From positions 434,001 to 498,000 of the forward strand of contig NC_018217.1 in the NCBI RefSeq assembly GCF_000219625.1: a DNA stretch of 64,000 nt, written 5' to 3'. Each line of letters begins with the position of its first letter. The stretch's first letter is position 1. This stretch comes from Zymoseptoria tritici IPO323. Taxonomy: Eukaryota; Ascomycota; Dothideomycetes; Mycosphaerellales; Mycosphaerellaceae. A program made the position numbers and the translations under genes. Of the stretch, positions 45,481-56,605 are shown piece by piece. The notes beneath the pieces are model-generated. The model was given only the letters and a program-made list of their open reading frames with translations. It searched no databases and was not told the DNA's origin.

Positions 45481-47080
45481 TTATGTGGTCTTCAAACTGG
45501 TTGGTGATTGCTTTGAGATTTGAGTCGCCATGTTTGCCGGCCTCATGTGGTCCCACCCGGATTCACTACTCATCGTCGCATAAGGTACCTTCCATGGACC
45601 ACAGTCCTTTGCAACGGCGAATGCGCAAGCGGTCTTCTTCTTGATCTCTTCAATGCTGCTGTCAGGGTTGTAGTCCCTTAATGTCAAGCCCTTCTCATGG
45701 TCAACGTCGAAACATGCCAGCTCTGTGATGATTGTGTGTACACATCGTGCGCCCGTCACTGGGAGATCGCACTTGGCTTTGATCTTGGGATTGCCATGCT
45801 TGTCGCAGTGAGTCTGTACGACTAGAACTTTGGTCTCTTCAAAATTTGCGACGAGATCCATGGCGCCACCCATGCCTTTGACCATCTTTCCAGGTATCAT
45901 GTAGTTGGCAATGTCTCCATATTGGCTACATTCCAGTGCGCCGAGGACCGTCATGTCGAGATGGCCTCCTCGAATCTGGCCAAATGAAACATCCGAGCCA
46001 AATGTGCTGGCGCCAGGAATTGGCAGGATACTCTCCTTGCCTGAGGAGATGATCAGTAAGACGGCGGACAGCTTCGCGGGCAAACGCTCACCAGCATTGA
46101 TACAATCACTTGATTCCTCACCCTTTTTCGGGTATCCTCCCACATCAATCACGCCATTCTCAGACTGCACAAACACATGTCTACCATCCTTGGCCGCATA
46201 ATCAGAGGCCAGCGTCCGGCATGCCCACCCCGTATTGCATGAGCTTCCAGGTACAAATTCTTTGGCCGCCCGCTGAGCGATGACGTCTCTGGTGGTCATC
46301 TCTTTCTTATTATCATCGCCTTCGTCCAGCTTGAGCACCTCAATCTTTCCCCATTTCTCACCCTGTTCACGTTCAATCTAGGTAGGTGCATGGATTCGGG
46401 TGAGCGCTCGCCGGTCTCGACGATCTCCTCCGCCTCTACAATCGTGATCTCGGCTGCATTAGCCATGATACGATTATAATTGAAGGACGTCCCTTTGAAT
46501 ATGCAATTGCCCGTCCTGTCCGTTTTCCAGGCTTTGATCCAGGCGAACTTGGCAGGTTCGAAGCTTTCCTCGAGGAGATACTCCTTCCCGTTGAACTTTC
46601 TTGTCTCATGAGGCTTGTTCCAGTCGATGGCATTCCCGTTTAAGTCGTACTTGGTCAGAAGCTTTCCCTCCGCATACAGTGTTTAAAGCCCGGTAGGAGT
46701 GTAAAAAGCAGGAATCCCTGGTCGGCAATTTCGAATCTTTTCGGCGAATGTTCCCAAGGAATCAAATGCAACTCTGTCTGACCGGAGAGGTAGTCCTGCT
46801 CCATGACTGTGCATCTTCCAATGTAGGAGAGACTCTGCTTGGCAATCTTGTTATGTGGAGCATACAGGCGTCCCAGTCCCCAATCGTCGTCGCCTGATTC
46901 GGTAGAGATCATGTTGAGCGAGTCGATATCGTCCCGGGTGCGGACGTATTCGATAATGGTCTCGGGTATACCGCTGAAGCCGAAGCCTCCAGCCATAACA
47001 GTCGCTCCGGAGTGGAGGTCTCGGAGCGCTTCCTCGACCGATGAGAGAAGATTTCAAAGTCTTTTCTTGAGGTCATGGTG
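45481..47080 (-). pseudogene. Decayed succinyl-CoA:3-ketoacid CoA-transferase (SCOT)
   Basis: Homologue of the mitochondrial enzyme that moves CoA between succinyl-CoA and acetoacetate. Both halves are traceable: GGFGFSGIPETII, YIGRCTVMEQDYLSGQTELHL and IPAFYTPTG in the N-terminal half; QSENG with the catalytic Glu, IPGASTFGSDVSFGQIRGGH, IPGKMVKGMGGAMDLV and LPVTGARCVHTIITE in the C-terminal half. One intron near 46045-46098 still splices cleanly. Lesions: a frameshift just before the SVEEALRD segment (about 47045), a one-base loss near 46755, an in-frame TAA at 46683-46685, another break where the two halves join (about 46380), and paired one-base indels near the GMPTLA motif (about 46225). 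Activity is very unlikely. Confidence 0.8.
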
Positions 47081-47784
47081 GTGGTGGTGGGTCGTGATCT
47101 CTCCAGTACGATGAGACTGCAAGAACCAGAGACGATGGACTTTGGCTTGGTTGTATCTGAATAGACCTGCGGATGGGAATAATCATATCGGCGGAGGTAG
47201 TGGGAGGTGATGTAGTGTTCCAACTTAGCCGAGAGACGATGTAATCGAGGCAAAGTTTGGCTTTAATCGACATCTGTCACGCAGGTCCGGCTCGACCAAC
47301 AAGCAGTGCCATCGGGATTTTCAGTGTTTTCTCCGAATACCCGCAAACCTGCCTCACCTTGAAGTCCTCATTGTGCGGCATCGCGCAGGCGGCAGGCCAC
47401 TTGTTGCTCGAAATTCGGCCATGCCACCCGACGTCTCGACGGGCTGACGAAAATCCCTTGTGCGTATACCGCATCTGCAATACTATACCGGTGACCGAGG
47501 ATCTACCTTGCCTTGAGTCCTCATGGTCTGCTGTCGACTGTCGACTATTCTCAATGCCTGGACTATGCTACGGTCGTCTTGATAAGCTTTCGAAAATTTC
47601 CTCGCTTATGGGCCGCCTATCTACCTTCGTTACGTGGCTGGCCACGACGCCATTCAGCCCTATGTGGATGATGCTATGCACACATCCGCAAGATCCGGAG
47701 AGCAACTCGATGGTGCTTTGACGAACGCCAACTGCCTGCACAACTCCATCTGGTCTGCTTGAACTCGATCACAAGTTCACAACT
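47081..47784. other. Intergenic, no gene seen
   Basis: Between the SCOT remnant and the CMD-like gene. Only short unrecognised frames. Confidence 0.4.
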
Positions 47785-48613
47785 ATGTCTATCGATGAAG
47801 CCTTCCTCCAAAAACTGGAATCTTTGTTCCCGGGTCAAGCTTCTGGCCCGTGGTACGTCTACGCAGGCCTCATATTTAAGGCCAATGACCAAATGGATCA
47901 CATCAAAACGCTATGGAAGTATCTCGCCCACAACACACCCGCGGAGGACGACCAATTCGTAAAGGCCAGGAAGCTGCGTGAATCCTTACTCAAGGCTAGC
48001 GTACTCGTCGGCTTTCCCAAGGTTTGTTGTCCTCGTTTGAAGTAGGTCAAACCATGCTGATCTCCTTACAGGGCATCAATGCCTGCACGGCTCTTCGGAG
48101 TGCGATCCAAGCTGACTGTCCTCATCTAGAAGAGAAGCTCGACTCGGACACTTCACTGAGGCAGCATCTTCAACGTTCCGAAAAGGATGCCCGCGGGAGA
48201 GAGTTCTTCGGCAAGATCTACGCACACCATACCGATCGTGTGTTGAGGAATATGTCCTTGGCGAGCGGCGGAGACCTCTCCGAATTTGCGATCAATGCCG
48301 TTTATGGCGATCTCATGGCCGAGGAGACGAGATTGGACGCCAAGGAGACTGGACTGCTGGAGTTCTTGGCTTGCTACGCTACCGGGTGAGTGCTGAGGGA
48401 TGGAGGTATAGTGGCTTTGCTGACGTTGGTAGCGGCTCGGTCTGGAGTCAGGCAAAGGGACACATGTATGGTTCGCACAATCTCGGGAATGGTAAGGAGG
48501 AGATCTTTGGTGCGATTGCCATCTGTCAGGCCATCGAGGAGCGTTTAGGGATTGAGGTGAACAGAGAGCCGAAGGAGAACTGGGCGTGGACGGCGAAGGC
48601 GGAGAAGTGGTAA
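47785..48613 (+). CDS. Carboxymuconolactone decarboxylase/AhpD-like protein
   Basis: Three exons, 47785-48021, 48072-48385 and 48433-48613, encode 243 aa; introns are 50 and 47 nt with GT-AG ends, and the second acceptor was chosen because it alone keeps the conserved end in frame. Seen: N-terminal PWYVYAGLIFKANDQMDHIK, LLKASVLVGFPKGINACTAL, a helical middle, and the C-terminal AKGHMYGSHNLGNGKEEI followed by a helix. This is the layout of AhpD/CMD-like helical proteins. The CxxC pair that makes AhpD a peroxidase is not seen, so it is probably not an alkylhydroperoxidase. No signal peptide; likely cytosolic. The reaction is unknown. Confidence 0.72.
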
Positions 48614-48893
48614 TGTGTTTGGAGACCGTCCCACCTTTCTGTCCGATACGTCATCACGGTGTTGCTCGTCGCTGCGTGGGCATAACATATCTCAATTCCT
48701 CGACTACAGAGTAGACTACCCAAATTCCGACATCGAACCAGCGCCACCGGATACAGTTTCCCTCCAGTCAGCCGTATTACCCGCATCATCTCGGTCTAGG
48801 ACCATTATAATTTCCATTCCATCACCTGCATTCCCAGCATCTCCCCGCTGAACAAAGTCCGCCACCGCTCAAGACCAAGTCTGCTCTGCGCCA

Positions 48894-49817
48894 TTAGAGC
48901 GGGGAGCAATAGCATCGTTCCTGGGTGTACTTGTTGAAGTAGTACACCCCAACGCTGCCACTGACGTAGTCGAGGTAAATTCTGGCAGCTCCCCGGCAAG
49001 GCGCTCGGAGTAACTTCTTGATCCCAGAGCTATAACGCGAATCGCAGGCGTATTCCATACACATACCAAAGGTGTTGTTGCAGCTGGACAGCGAAGGGGC
49101 GCCGCAATCGTCGAAACAAAAGTCGTGTTGATCGCAGCAGGGGCCAAAGTTGAATTCCGGAACGTAGTGGTGGTACTTCTCGCTGCCACAGCCGTTGATC
49201 GTTGGATCGCGAGCACCCGGCTTGACATGGCCTCCTTGTCCGGGCGGGCATCGGTAAGCCTCATCTCTCTTTGTTAAGAGGCGGCGGGAGGCTTCCTTCT
49301 CGAGTCGATCGTCCATGAATTGCGGATCGTAGTTGAATGCAATCATGGCTCCAATCGAGGAGGCCGACCGGGCAGTGAGCGATGAAGTCTTGCTTTCTTG
49401 CGAGAAGCCGACGTTACCCTTGCAATCGACGGTGAAGATTGAAGTCGCTACGTTCTTGCCGTCGACACGCTGGCCAGATGGTCCGGTGGACGCGGAAGTG
49501 AGGACCAGGCTTCCATCATCCGTTCTGCCGACAAATTGCGACTTTGCCGTGTCATCGTCGGCCAGGATCAAGTCGTACACGCCTTGTGGAGCATTCTGAG
49601 CTTTCTGGAAGTGAAAGACGGGGACATCCTCTTTGGTGGCAGGGAGTCCGGTCTTGTCTTCAGCTTGCTCGAGGTTGTTGTCCCTTTTGACAAATGGTAC
49701 GAGGTCTTTGTTGACGAGGTGGAAGATGCTCTCTTTAGAGTCTGGGTCTACGACGCAGGAGGCAGTAGCGGGCGAGGACAGGAGCACTGTCAGTGCAAGG
49801 ACTTCGAGAAACTTCAT
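48894..49817 (-). CDS. Secreted phospholipase A2 with N-terminal propeptide
   Basis: Single exon of 307 aa starting at the ATG 49815-49817. Signal peptide MKFLEVLALTVLLSSPATAS. Residues about 21-184 form a proregion with no recognised fold, containing Lys-Arg pairs at 44-45 and 183-184 that suit Kex2-type cleavage. The last ~122 residues are a fungal-type (group XIV) phospholipase A2: an N-terminal CG..KYHHYVP helix, the catalytic block CCDQHDFC (227-234, His231 and Asp232) and about a dozen cysteines likely in disulfides. It would hydrolyse the sn-2 ester of phospholipids outside the cell with Ca2+. Mature size after the second Lys-Arg matches the family. Target (self membranes, host or microbes) is not deducible. 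Confidence 0.85.
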   Translation of the reverse strand: MKFLEVLALTVLLSSPATASCVVDPDSKESIFHLVNKDLVPFVKRDNNLEQAEDKTGLPATKEDVPVFHFQKAQNAPQGVYDLILADDDTAKSQFVGRTDDGSLVLTSASTGPSGQRVDGKNVATSIFTVDCKGNVGFSQESKTSSLTARSASSIGAMIAFNYDPQFMDDRLEKEASRRLLTKRDEAYRCPPGQGGHVKPGARDPTINGCGSEKYHHYVPEFNFGPCCDQHDFCFDDCGAPSLSSCNNTFGMCMEYACDSRYSSGIKKLLRAPCRGAARIYLDYVSGSVGVYYFNKYTQERCYCSPL

Positions 49818-51242
49818 GGCTGAAGAGGTGATTGATTGGGAAGTGCAGTCTGCTGTGATCAAAGTGGCGATGATGATGATGTTGATGGTCCTGAGCACTG
49901 CCTTTATAGTCGTTTTGCACCTCACTGGAAGTTCATGGTCGAGATGACGGACGTAAATTTTCCTCCAGCGTCGTTGCTGGTAGAAGTGGGCACAGACGAA
50001 AGCTGCCGCGCTGTTGGACAACTTTCCGGGATGAATGAACACTAGCAGGGGATTCTTGAAAGAGTCCCATTGTAGAGAATACAGCGTCTGGAGCATATCA
50101 AGATTAAGAAACTGCCTCGTGGCTGCCTCGTGGCTTCGTATTGCGGCCATTTGGCCTGCGGACAAGGATTACCCGGGGATGCCTCCGATGCGGTGAATCG
50201 CTGTGACGAGGCTGTTCCCCATACATACAGCGTGTGAGCGCATCGGACGGATCACCGCTGGTGGGCGTACTTGTAGTGCCTCAGGGTTGATTTCCAGGCC
50301 TCATTGGCCCGCGCCCTTGTAATCGGGCCAACAGCTTTTGGACAAGGATTGAACGGTGATCCGTCCGATGTGCCATGCTGTACACATGGGAGACAAAGTC
50401 AATGGCACACCACGTGCAATCAGGTCGCATATTGAATGGTCGGCAGTTGCAAGGCCAGCGAGCACGGACGCAGCTCCGCACGGTTCGCGATGGCTGGGTT
50501 CATTCTTCTCGAGTCTTCTCGTGATGCCGCGTTTCATCGCACAAGCCATCGTCGAGCTTCCCTGGAGCATGTCTAGCAAGGTCTTCTATTGGCCCCATTT
50601 GTACGGGAGGTAGGAAGTATTGGGGTACGCAGCCATAGACTTGATACACTTTCCTCGAGCTTCCTGGAGCCGGATCGAGTCCTCGTATGTGTCCATCATT
50701 GAGCGTGCCCAAGACTCGCATTTCGATTGGAGCGGTGCGATCAAAGCCTTGCTCGTCGGCGCTGTCCCCACTGCGGTTTGCAGACTTTGCAAGCGTGTTT
50801 TCATCCCACGTTTGGGCAAGCATTCCTGTCGAAATTTAGAGTTTTGGCCAATACCCTGTGCGCAGAAGTAAGTGCGAATTTGTTCTTCGTAGGTACAGAA
50901 CCTTATTGACCCACTCTGCAGGGACTGAAGCCAATCGAGGCCTACGAGCTTGTGAACAAGCTCTGCCGGGAGAGATGCTTAGCCGCGAGACGTGTTCAGC
51001 CACGAGAAGTGTTCAGCCTCTCGCCGTGAGACCCGAGAATGGACTTACAAAGGCCCGTTCCTATGCGGATTCGACCGTGGTGATCCCTCTAACAATACAC
51101 CATTTCCACTCCACGTCTACATCTAGCTTTACATCCGCACAAGTTCAAGCATACGTGATCATCGCTGCGACAATGTCAGCAGCAGTCCTGGCACAATTCG
51201 AGCGGACCTACCTGCAGTGCAATAGATAGCGCCCCGTTCGTG
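49818..51242. other. Long intergenic region without a convincing gene
   Basis: 1425 bp upstream of the PLA2 gene. Contains a 17-bp inverted repeat (50241-50257 with 50354-50370) and an imperfect direct repeat of about 35 bp (50158 and 50339 regions), both sharing GGACAAGGATT and TCCGATG words. No coding gene is recognised. Confidence 0.45.
50241..50370. repeat. 17-bp inverted repeat pair
   Basis: CATCGGACGGATCACCG at 50241-50257 and its exact reverse complement at 50354-50370, 96 bp apart. Meaning unknown; it may be a decayed repeat or a hairpin. Confidence 0.7.
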
Positions 51243-51275
51243 AGTTTCCCTTACTACGTCGATTTCGTGATTCTG
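51243..51275 (+). repeat. Left terminal inverted repeat of 5.4-kb element
   Basis: Begins AGTTTCCCTT and matches the reverse complement of 56606-56638 at 31 of 33 bases; both differences are C/T transitions. Confidence 0.9.
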
Positions 51276-51337
51276 GCCTTTGGCGATATCGCTATATATT
51301 AACACACTACTATGCTGGTGTTACACTGTTGCCATAG

Positions 51338-51361
51338 TCGTCGTCGTCGTCGTCGTCGTCG
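51338..51361 (+). repeat. (TCG)8 microsatellite
   Basis: Eight perfect TCG triplets just inside the left end of the 5.4-kb element. Confidence 0.9.
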
Positions 51362-51389
51362 CCAAGACGCTCTCGCACCACTATTAATC

Positions 51390-51464
51390 TTACGCCCTTA
51401 CGCCCTTACGCCCTTAGCGATATACACACCACTATCGATCTTACGCCCTTAGCGTATATACACA
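51390..51464 (+). repeat. Subterminal direct repeats near left end of 5.4-kb element
   Basis: Three tandem TACGCCCT units at about 51391-51414, followed by two copies of a ~24-bp word (CTTACGCCCTTAGCG plus TATACACAC, second copy with a 2-bp insertion). Such subterminal arrays often bind the transposase; that role is inferred. Confidence 0.7.
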
Positions 51465-51540
51465 CGAACTCGCCGCCGCCCTTACGCTATCTTACTACTA
51501 ATCTTACCGCGATCTCGCTATACTACGCCTACCGCCGAAT

Positions 51541-53040
51541 TACGACTACCTACGTAAGGAGATTAAGGTTCTTCTTTAAGTCTTAGGCCTAACCTATAAC
51601 GCCGTCCGAGCATAGATAAAAGAGCAGAAGGGCGTAGATATATCGTATGCTACGTTCGAGCATGTGATCGCTACTTAGGGGATTACAACGAGACTACGTA
51701 GAGCTAATCTTAGTGCCTATAATAAGGAGCGGCTAAGGGCTCGGATTAAGGAGCTGTTCTAGGAATTAGACGAGGACGATGCTACATGCTATAAGATCCT
51801 TACTATTAATAGCTTTGCTCTCTCGAAGTAGCAGTTCGTAGAGCTAAGGAAGAGCATAGGATTGTATAGGAGGATTCTAAAGGATAACTAGCTATCCTAT
51901 AATAAGATTATTAAGAGCGTGTTAGTCGGAGTAATTAAGGGTAGAGCGCTAGAAGATTACGGATACCGCAACCTCGCAAGGGAGATGCGGAACGAGTTTA
52001 AGCTAATCGGAAGGTTCGTAATTTTAGCTATCTTAGTGCTTATCTTAGTGCTAACCGCTATATATAGGAACCGGATCTTTAAGATCGCCTATCGGATGAA
52101 CTTAGCGCTATTCGATGCACGCCGCATTAGTAAGCGAGTAAAGGTCCGCTCTTATCTTCTAAAGGCTAAGGGACTAAACTATATATAGTCGGTAGATGCC
52201 TATTACAAGCTTAAACTCTTCGGCATTTAGATCTATTGCTGCATTAACGTGTATTTACGGAAGATTATATAGGCGTACGTCGGCACTATAGCTAAGACGA
52301 AGTTCTCGGTCTTTAGCTAGTATCTTAGTGCAGTAGATTAGCTCGGGTTTACTCTATAGGTAAGCCCTGTATCTATTAATCTCGGTAGACGTCTCGGTGG
52401 ACATCTCGGTGCACAGGCTGACTTATATACACAGATCCTGCGAGCTAACTATAGCGTAGAGACTCTAATAATAGCCGACGCCCACCTTTGCTTCCGTAAG
52501 AACTAAGAGGGCTATTAACTCCGTTTTAATAAAGCCTTTTAGTATACAACTAGCAAGGGCAACAACACTATTAAGCGTTTCTGGGGTCTTAGTGCATTAG
52601 CGGCGTTTAACTAGTAGCGTGACCTCTTTATTAAGCTCCGCAACAACCGTCTATATAACGAGGATTAGCGGGCTGACCGTGTAGCCTTCCTCGCTGTATA
52701 CGTGCTAATTATGCGATACACAGTCTGGCTGTTCGTTAGCAGCTACAACCGACACCGCATTCGTAAGCACCCTAAGATTACTAGCTATATTGCCGGTATT
52801 CCGAACATACTCTACGCATATCTAGAGTTAAAGGGGACCGAGAACTATAGCATCTACATTAACACTACTTATCCTAAGATCCGACAAATAGTCTAAAATA
52901 AGGACGAATTCGGTGCGTATGCTATTAGCTAGGATCGCCGCTAAGATCTACCTAAGATCGTGCATGCCGCGTTACACTAGCGCTAATATACTAATTAATT
53001 TATACAGACCTTATATTATATCTTCCCCTAGCTACGATGC
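51541..53040 (+). pseudogene. Integrase-core (DDE) protein of the 5.4-kb element, RIP-broken
   Basis: One frame is kept from about 51550 to beyond 52896 with no frameshift but many TAG/TAA stops. Seen in order: an N-terminal helix-turn-helix-like segment (GLTYNAVRA, ISYATFEHV), YGYRNLAREMRNEF, YRMNLALFDAR, then the integrase core beginning at VDAYYKLKLFGI followed by INVYLRKII, a middle with IADAHL, an FNKAF..YTTSKGNNTIKRFWG block and AFLAVYVLIMRY near the end. This matches the widespread fungal proteins carrying an integrase core (rve-like) domain, where Trp precedes the SVD motif; here that codon is TAG. No other function is implied. Confidence 0.72.
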
Positions 53041-53489
53041 ATTAGGTTAATTACACGCTTGTCGAAGGCGGCTTCCCTACTAAATTAGATAGTCGTAAGT
53101 AGGCTGCTAATAGCGAGAAGCTCTATGTTGTTGCATATCTCCACCTCCGCGCTGCAGCCGCTACTTACCTTGCCGCCGGTAGTAAGCTAGTAGAGTTTTA
53201 GAGGCCTACACAGGGCGCTAGCCTGCAGCTAAGAGATCGCATAAGGGAGGTATTTATAGCGAATAGCTTCCCTCTATAAGATACAGAGTAGATTATGCTA
53301 AGATCGCGAGATAACAGGCCCTTAAATAAAAACTCTGCTCTCTCGCACCCTCTATCGTTTACACCCTTACCCTCTGTTTTCTCTATATCCTGCACTATTT
53401 ACACCTCTAACTACTTATACCTCTAACTATCTACCTCTAACTATCTATATACTCGAATAAATATCTAACAGCTCCGAACTATAGCTCCT

Positions 53490-55289
53490 GGACTATTTAC
53501 TAAGTTCTGCACTAACGGCGGGGCCCTTTACAATGTCGGACTTACTAAGAACTGTAGCAACTGCGGCTGCGACCCCCTAACGACCGAGATCGCTGCTAAG
53601 ATCGCTACGCCGGTAAGAGATACTAGCACTTATAAGGGCTACAACGTCTTCTACTCCGGTCGTACTAATACCGTCCGACAGAGCACTTCTAAGAAGCACA
53701 CTCGCCCTACTAATGCTAGCACTCGCGCTCTATTACTTAGGTATGCCGCTTAAGCTAGAGCCGCCGCTTTTGCTACAGCCGGCAATAGTATACTATAATC
53801 TTCTAGTCCGGCTCTACCTCTAGCCTTAACTACTAAGTAGCAAGGCAACAAGCTACAAGAGCCTATCGTGTAGGAGGTTAGCCTCGCGTGCACTATATAT
53901 ACAGTCGAAGTAGATACTACAACTGCGGTGCACACCTACAGCCCTTAGAAGGAGCCCTTCGAGTAGACTAGCTAAGGCGTTGTTGCTAAGATAAACTCTA
54001 ATCTTAGTGCCCTCTCGGCGAATATAAGAAAGGGCTACCTACTTAAATACCTCCTTAAGGAGAGCGAGCATGCTCGCAAGCGTGTCGAACGCAACGCCTA
54101 CTACGACTGCTTCCTTACCGTAAAATATAACAGCTTAAATTAGCCTATTAGGCCTAGCGACAAGAGCACTATATCGCAGGATCTCTACCGGATGCTAGCG
54201 CCCTTCTACCCTAACACTATAGTTAAGCTCGTTAAAGCTACTATATATATTACGCTACTTATAAACGAACAGTACACCTGTAATCGCCGTAGAGGTTATC
54301 TTAATAAGATAGCCGAGAACGAGGCCTACTAGAAGTTTATAAGAAGTAGCAAATCCTAGAGACAAGCCGACCTTAATAAGAAGCGCGCTGCTAAGCTAGC
54401 TTACAAGGCGACTAAGGACGCTCTTAGAGCCGATCTTAACAAGGATCTTACTAAGACCGCCGCCGGCACCTCCGCCGGCACCTCCGCGGGCAAGGGTAAG
54501 GACACTAGCAATCTATAGGACGCTGCGTTTGCCGCAGCCCTTGCTCTTAAGACTGACGACGATAATCTTAGCGATGATCCTAATGCTAATCTCGATGCCG
54601 CGATCGCTAAATCCCTAAAGGTTAAGGCCGAGCCTACTACCGGTCCCTCGAGGGCTAGTAAGCGAGCTGCTAGTTTAGAGCTTCCGCAGCTATCCTTACT
54701 AGTAAGACATAACGACTCTATTATTATCCTTAACGACGTTAACGCCCTGTCCAGCTCGCATAATATAATAGCAGAGGCTAAGGCAGCTATTACTAGAAGA
54801 GAGAAGGAGAAGGCGGCCGAATCTAGCTTAGTAGCGCTACTACCGTCGCTACTACCGCCGCCGCTAGCACAGACGCTAGTTAAGGCAATAGCTATAGCAT
54901 CTTTAACGTCCTCCGGAGTAGTTAATACGACAGCGACTCTACGATCTTCGTTAACTAAGCCGAAGAAGAAGAAGGATAGCATCTACGACCGTATCCGCAA
55001 GCTATTAGCCGCTCTAAACCTTACGCTATTGCAAGAGCGCTCTAAGATACCGAATACGCCTGTTAAGTAGGAGCCGGAGGTAAAGATAGAGTCATTTATA
55101 GACGAGCCTATCGTCGGTAAGTCTACAGTCGACGAGCCTGCTGCTGCCGCTGTGGAGGAGCATGTCGATAAGCCTGTCGTTAATAAGCCTGTCGTTAATA
55201 AGTCGGTAGAGCAGGAGAGCAATAGACCGAGACGCAGTAGTAGGAAGAGGATTGCGTCGGAGAAGAAGAGGGCTAAGAACGAATCTTAG
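53490..55289 (+). pseudogene. Second long reading frame of the 5.4-kb element, unidentified
   Basis: About 595 codons in one frame from near 53490 to TAG at 55287-55289, interrupted by eight TAG/TAA codons and no frameshift, so it was coding before RIP. Product not recognised. The N-terminal end has two Cys clusters (FCTNGG and NCSNCGC) that could bind metal, then a Thr/Ser/Arg-rich linker, a charged central part (HARKRVERNAYYDCFL, LYRMLAPFYPNTIVKLVKA), an Ala/Lys-rich helix, and a C-terminal tail of Glu-Pro-Val repeats ending in Arg/Ser/Lys basic runs. It may be an accessory or DNA-binding protein of the element; the terminal basic run suggests nuclear localisation. Confidence 0.5.
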
Positions 55290-55437
55290 TGTAATCTTAG
55301 TACGTTTCTTAGTGTAGTATATAGCAAGGGCAGCATATATAAAGGAAGCAGACATAATAGAAGTATATATAGAGGAAACTTAGGTATTATTTGGCAGCTC
55401 GAGAGCCGATCTTACTATATCTTAGTGCGTTTCTTAC

Positions 55438-55926
55438 CTATTTGCCCTCTAACTTCGCCAAACGCTGCTTAATCGTAGCATCCTTCTCCTCTAACGCCTC
55501 TCTTACTATTGTTAATTCCTCCTAGTTTAGCTTATAGCTCGCTAATAAATCTACCTGCTAATCTTTAAGGAGTTTAATCTTACTTACGAGTCCCTTAATC
55601 TTAGCGCTATAGCTACCTTTAAGGAGTTCGATCTTACTTAGCAGTGCCTTGCCCTTGTTCTCCAGCTCCAAATTCGCATCCGTTAACAGCTTAATATTAT
55701 CCTCTATTGCTACTATCTTTACCTTTATATCTGCTATTATTCCTCTGCTAGCAGCATCCTCGACAGCAGGCTCTACTCCCTTATTAACTAGCTTGCTAGC
55801 ACCGTAGTTAGCCTTGCTACAGCTAAAGCAATATCCGCAAGTCGTCTTGTGCGTTATAATGTCCTTATATGCGCGACATATATAGCCTACTCGCTTGTAG
55901 AGTCTGCACTCGGTAAACGCCGGCAA
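55438..55926 (-). pseudogene. Antisense Cys/coiled-coil reading frame of the 5.4-kb element
   Basis: Frame of 163 codons from the ATG at 55924-55926 to TAG at 55438-55440 on the minus strand, with two internal stops after the first 122 codons. The N-terminal 40 residues hold five cysteines spaced as C-x10-C and later CGYCFSC, possibly a small zinc module. The remainder is a heptad-patterned Lys/Glu/Leu coiled coil (KVKIVAIEDNIKLLTD, LSKIELLKG). Not recognised. A part of the first exon may lie further upstream. Confidence 0.5.
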
Positions 55927-56605
55927 TCCTAAAACAGGATAATTAGCTAAGATCGCACTAGGATATGCCGAGATCTCCTAGCTTAAACTTACCTTTGTCC
56001 GTCTCCTATACTCGACCTACATAATTGTAGCGGTTAAGCGTCTAACGACTGCTTCGACACACAGCGGCGTCTGCTAATTGCGCCTTAGTAAGAGCTTCGG
56101 TCTATGCCTTAACGCTAATATACTACGGAGCGAACTAATCTATTATAGTCGGTATGCGGAAGGCTTAGAGATCTATAGGCAGCGATAAGGTTGCTAGCGG
56201 CGGTGTTAGAGTTGGAGGGTCGCTATTAGACGGAGGATTATTAACATCTCGCATTAGTGTATCGTCGCGCTCGATCGGCAGGCCTTACGATTCGAGCCTG
56301 GCTTTTTTAACAGCTTCGCCTTATAGTATATTCTAAGTAGTAAAGGCTATTGTATTATAAGCGAGAGCAAGAGCGGCAGAGATTAGTAGTAGTAGTAGTA
56401 ATATTAGTGTTCGAGAGAGAGAGAAACGACCGCGGAAGGGGATATTTAAACCTACCAAATGCCCTTATTAGCATTGTGCGCACTTATATGTAATTGTCAG
56501 CTCTTAGCGTGATCTTAGTAACCGGCTGACAATAGGTGGTAATATATACAACAATAGGAGCGTTTATTAAGGGAGTGAAGTTATTTGAGCCCTGCACGTG
56601 ACTAT

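Noticed and set aside
46436..46633. 65-codon minus-strand frame
   Set aside because: A shadow frame within the SCOT remnant; the real frame there reads the SCOT middle region.
51338..51361. Triplet repeats that could suggest a CRISPR-like array
   Set aside because: A plain (TCG)8 microsatellite without spacers, in a eukaryotic genome. No CRISPR array is present anywhere in the window.
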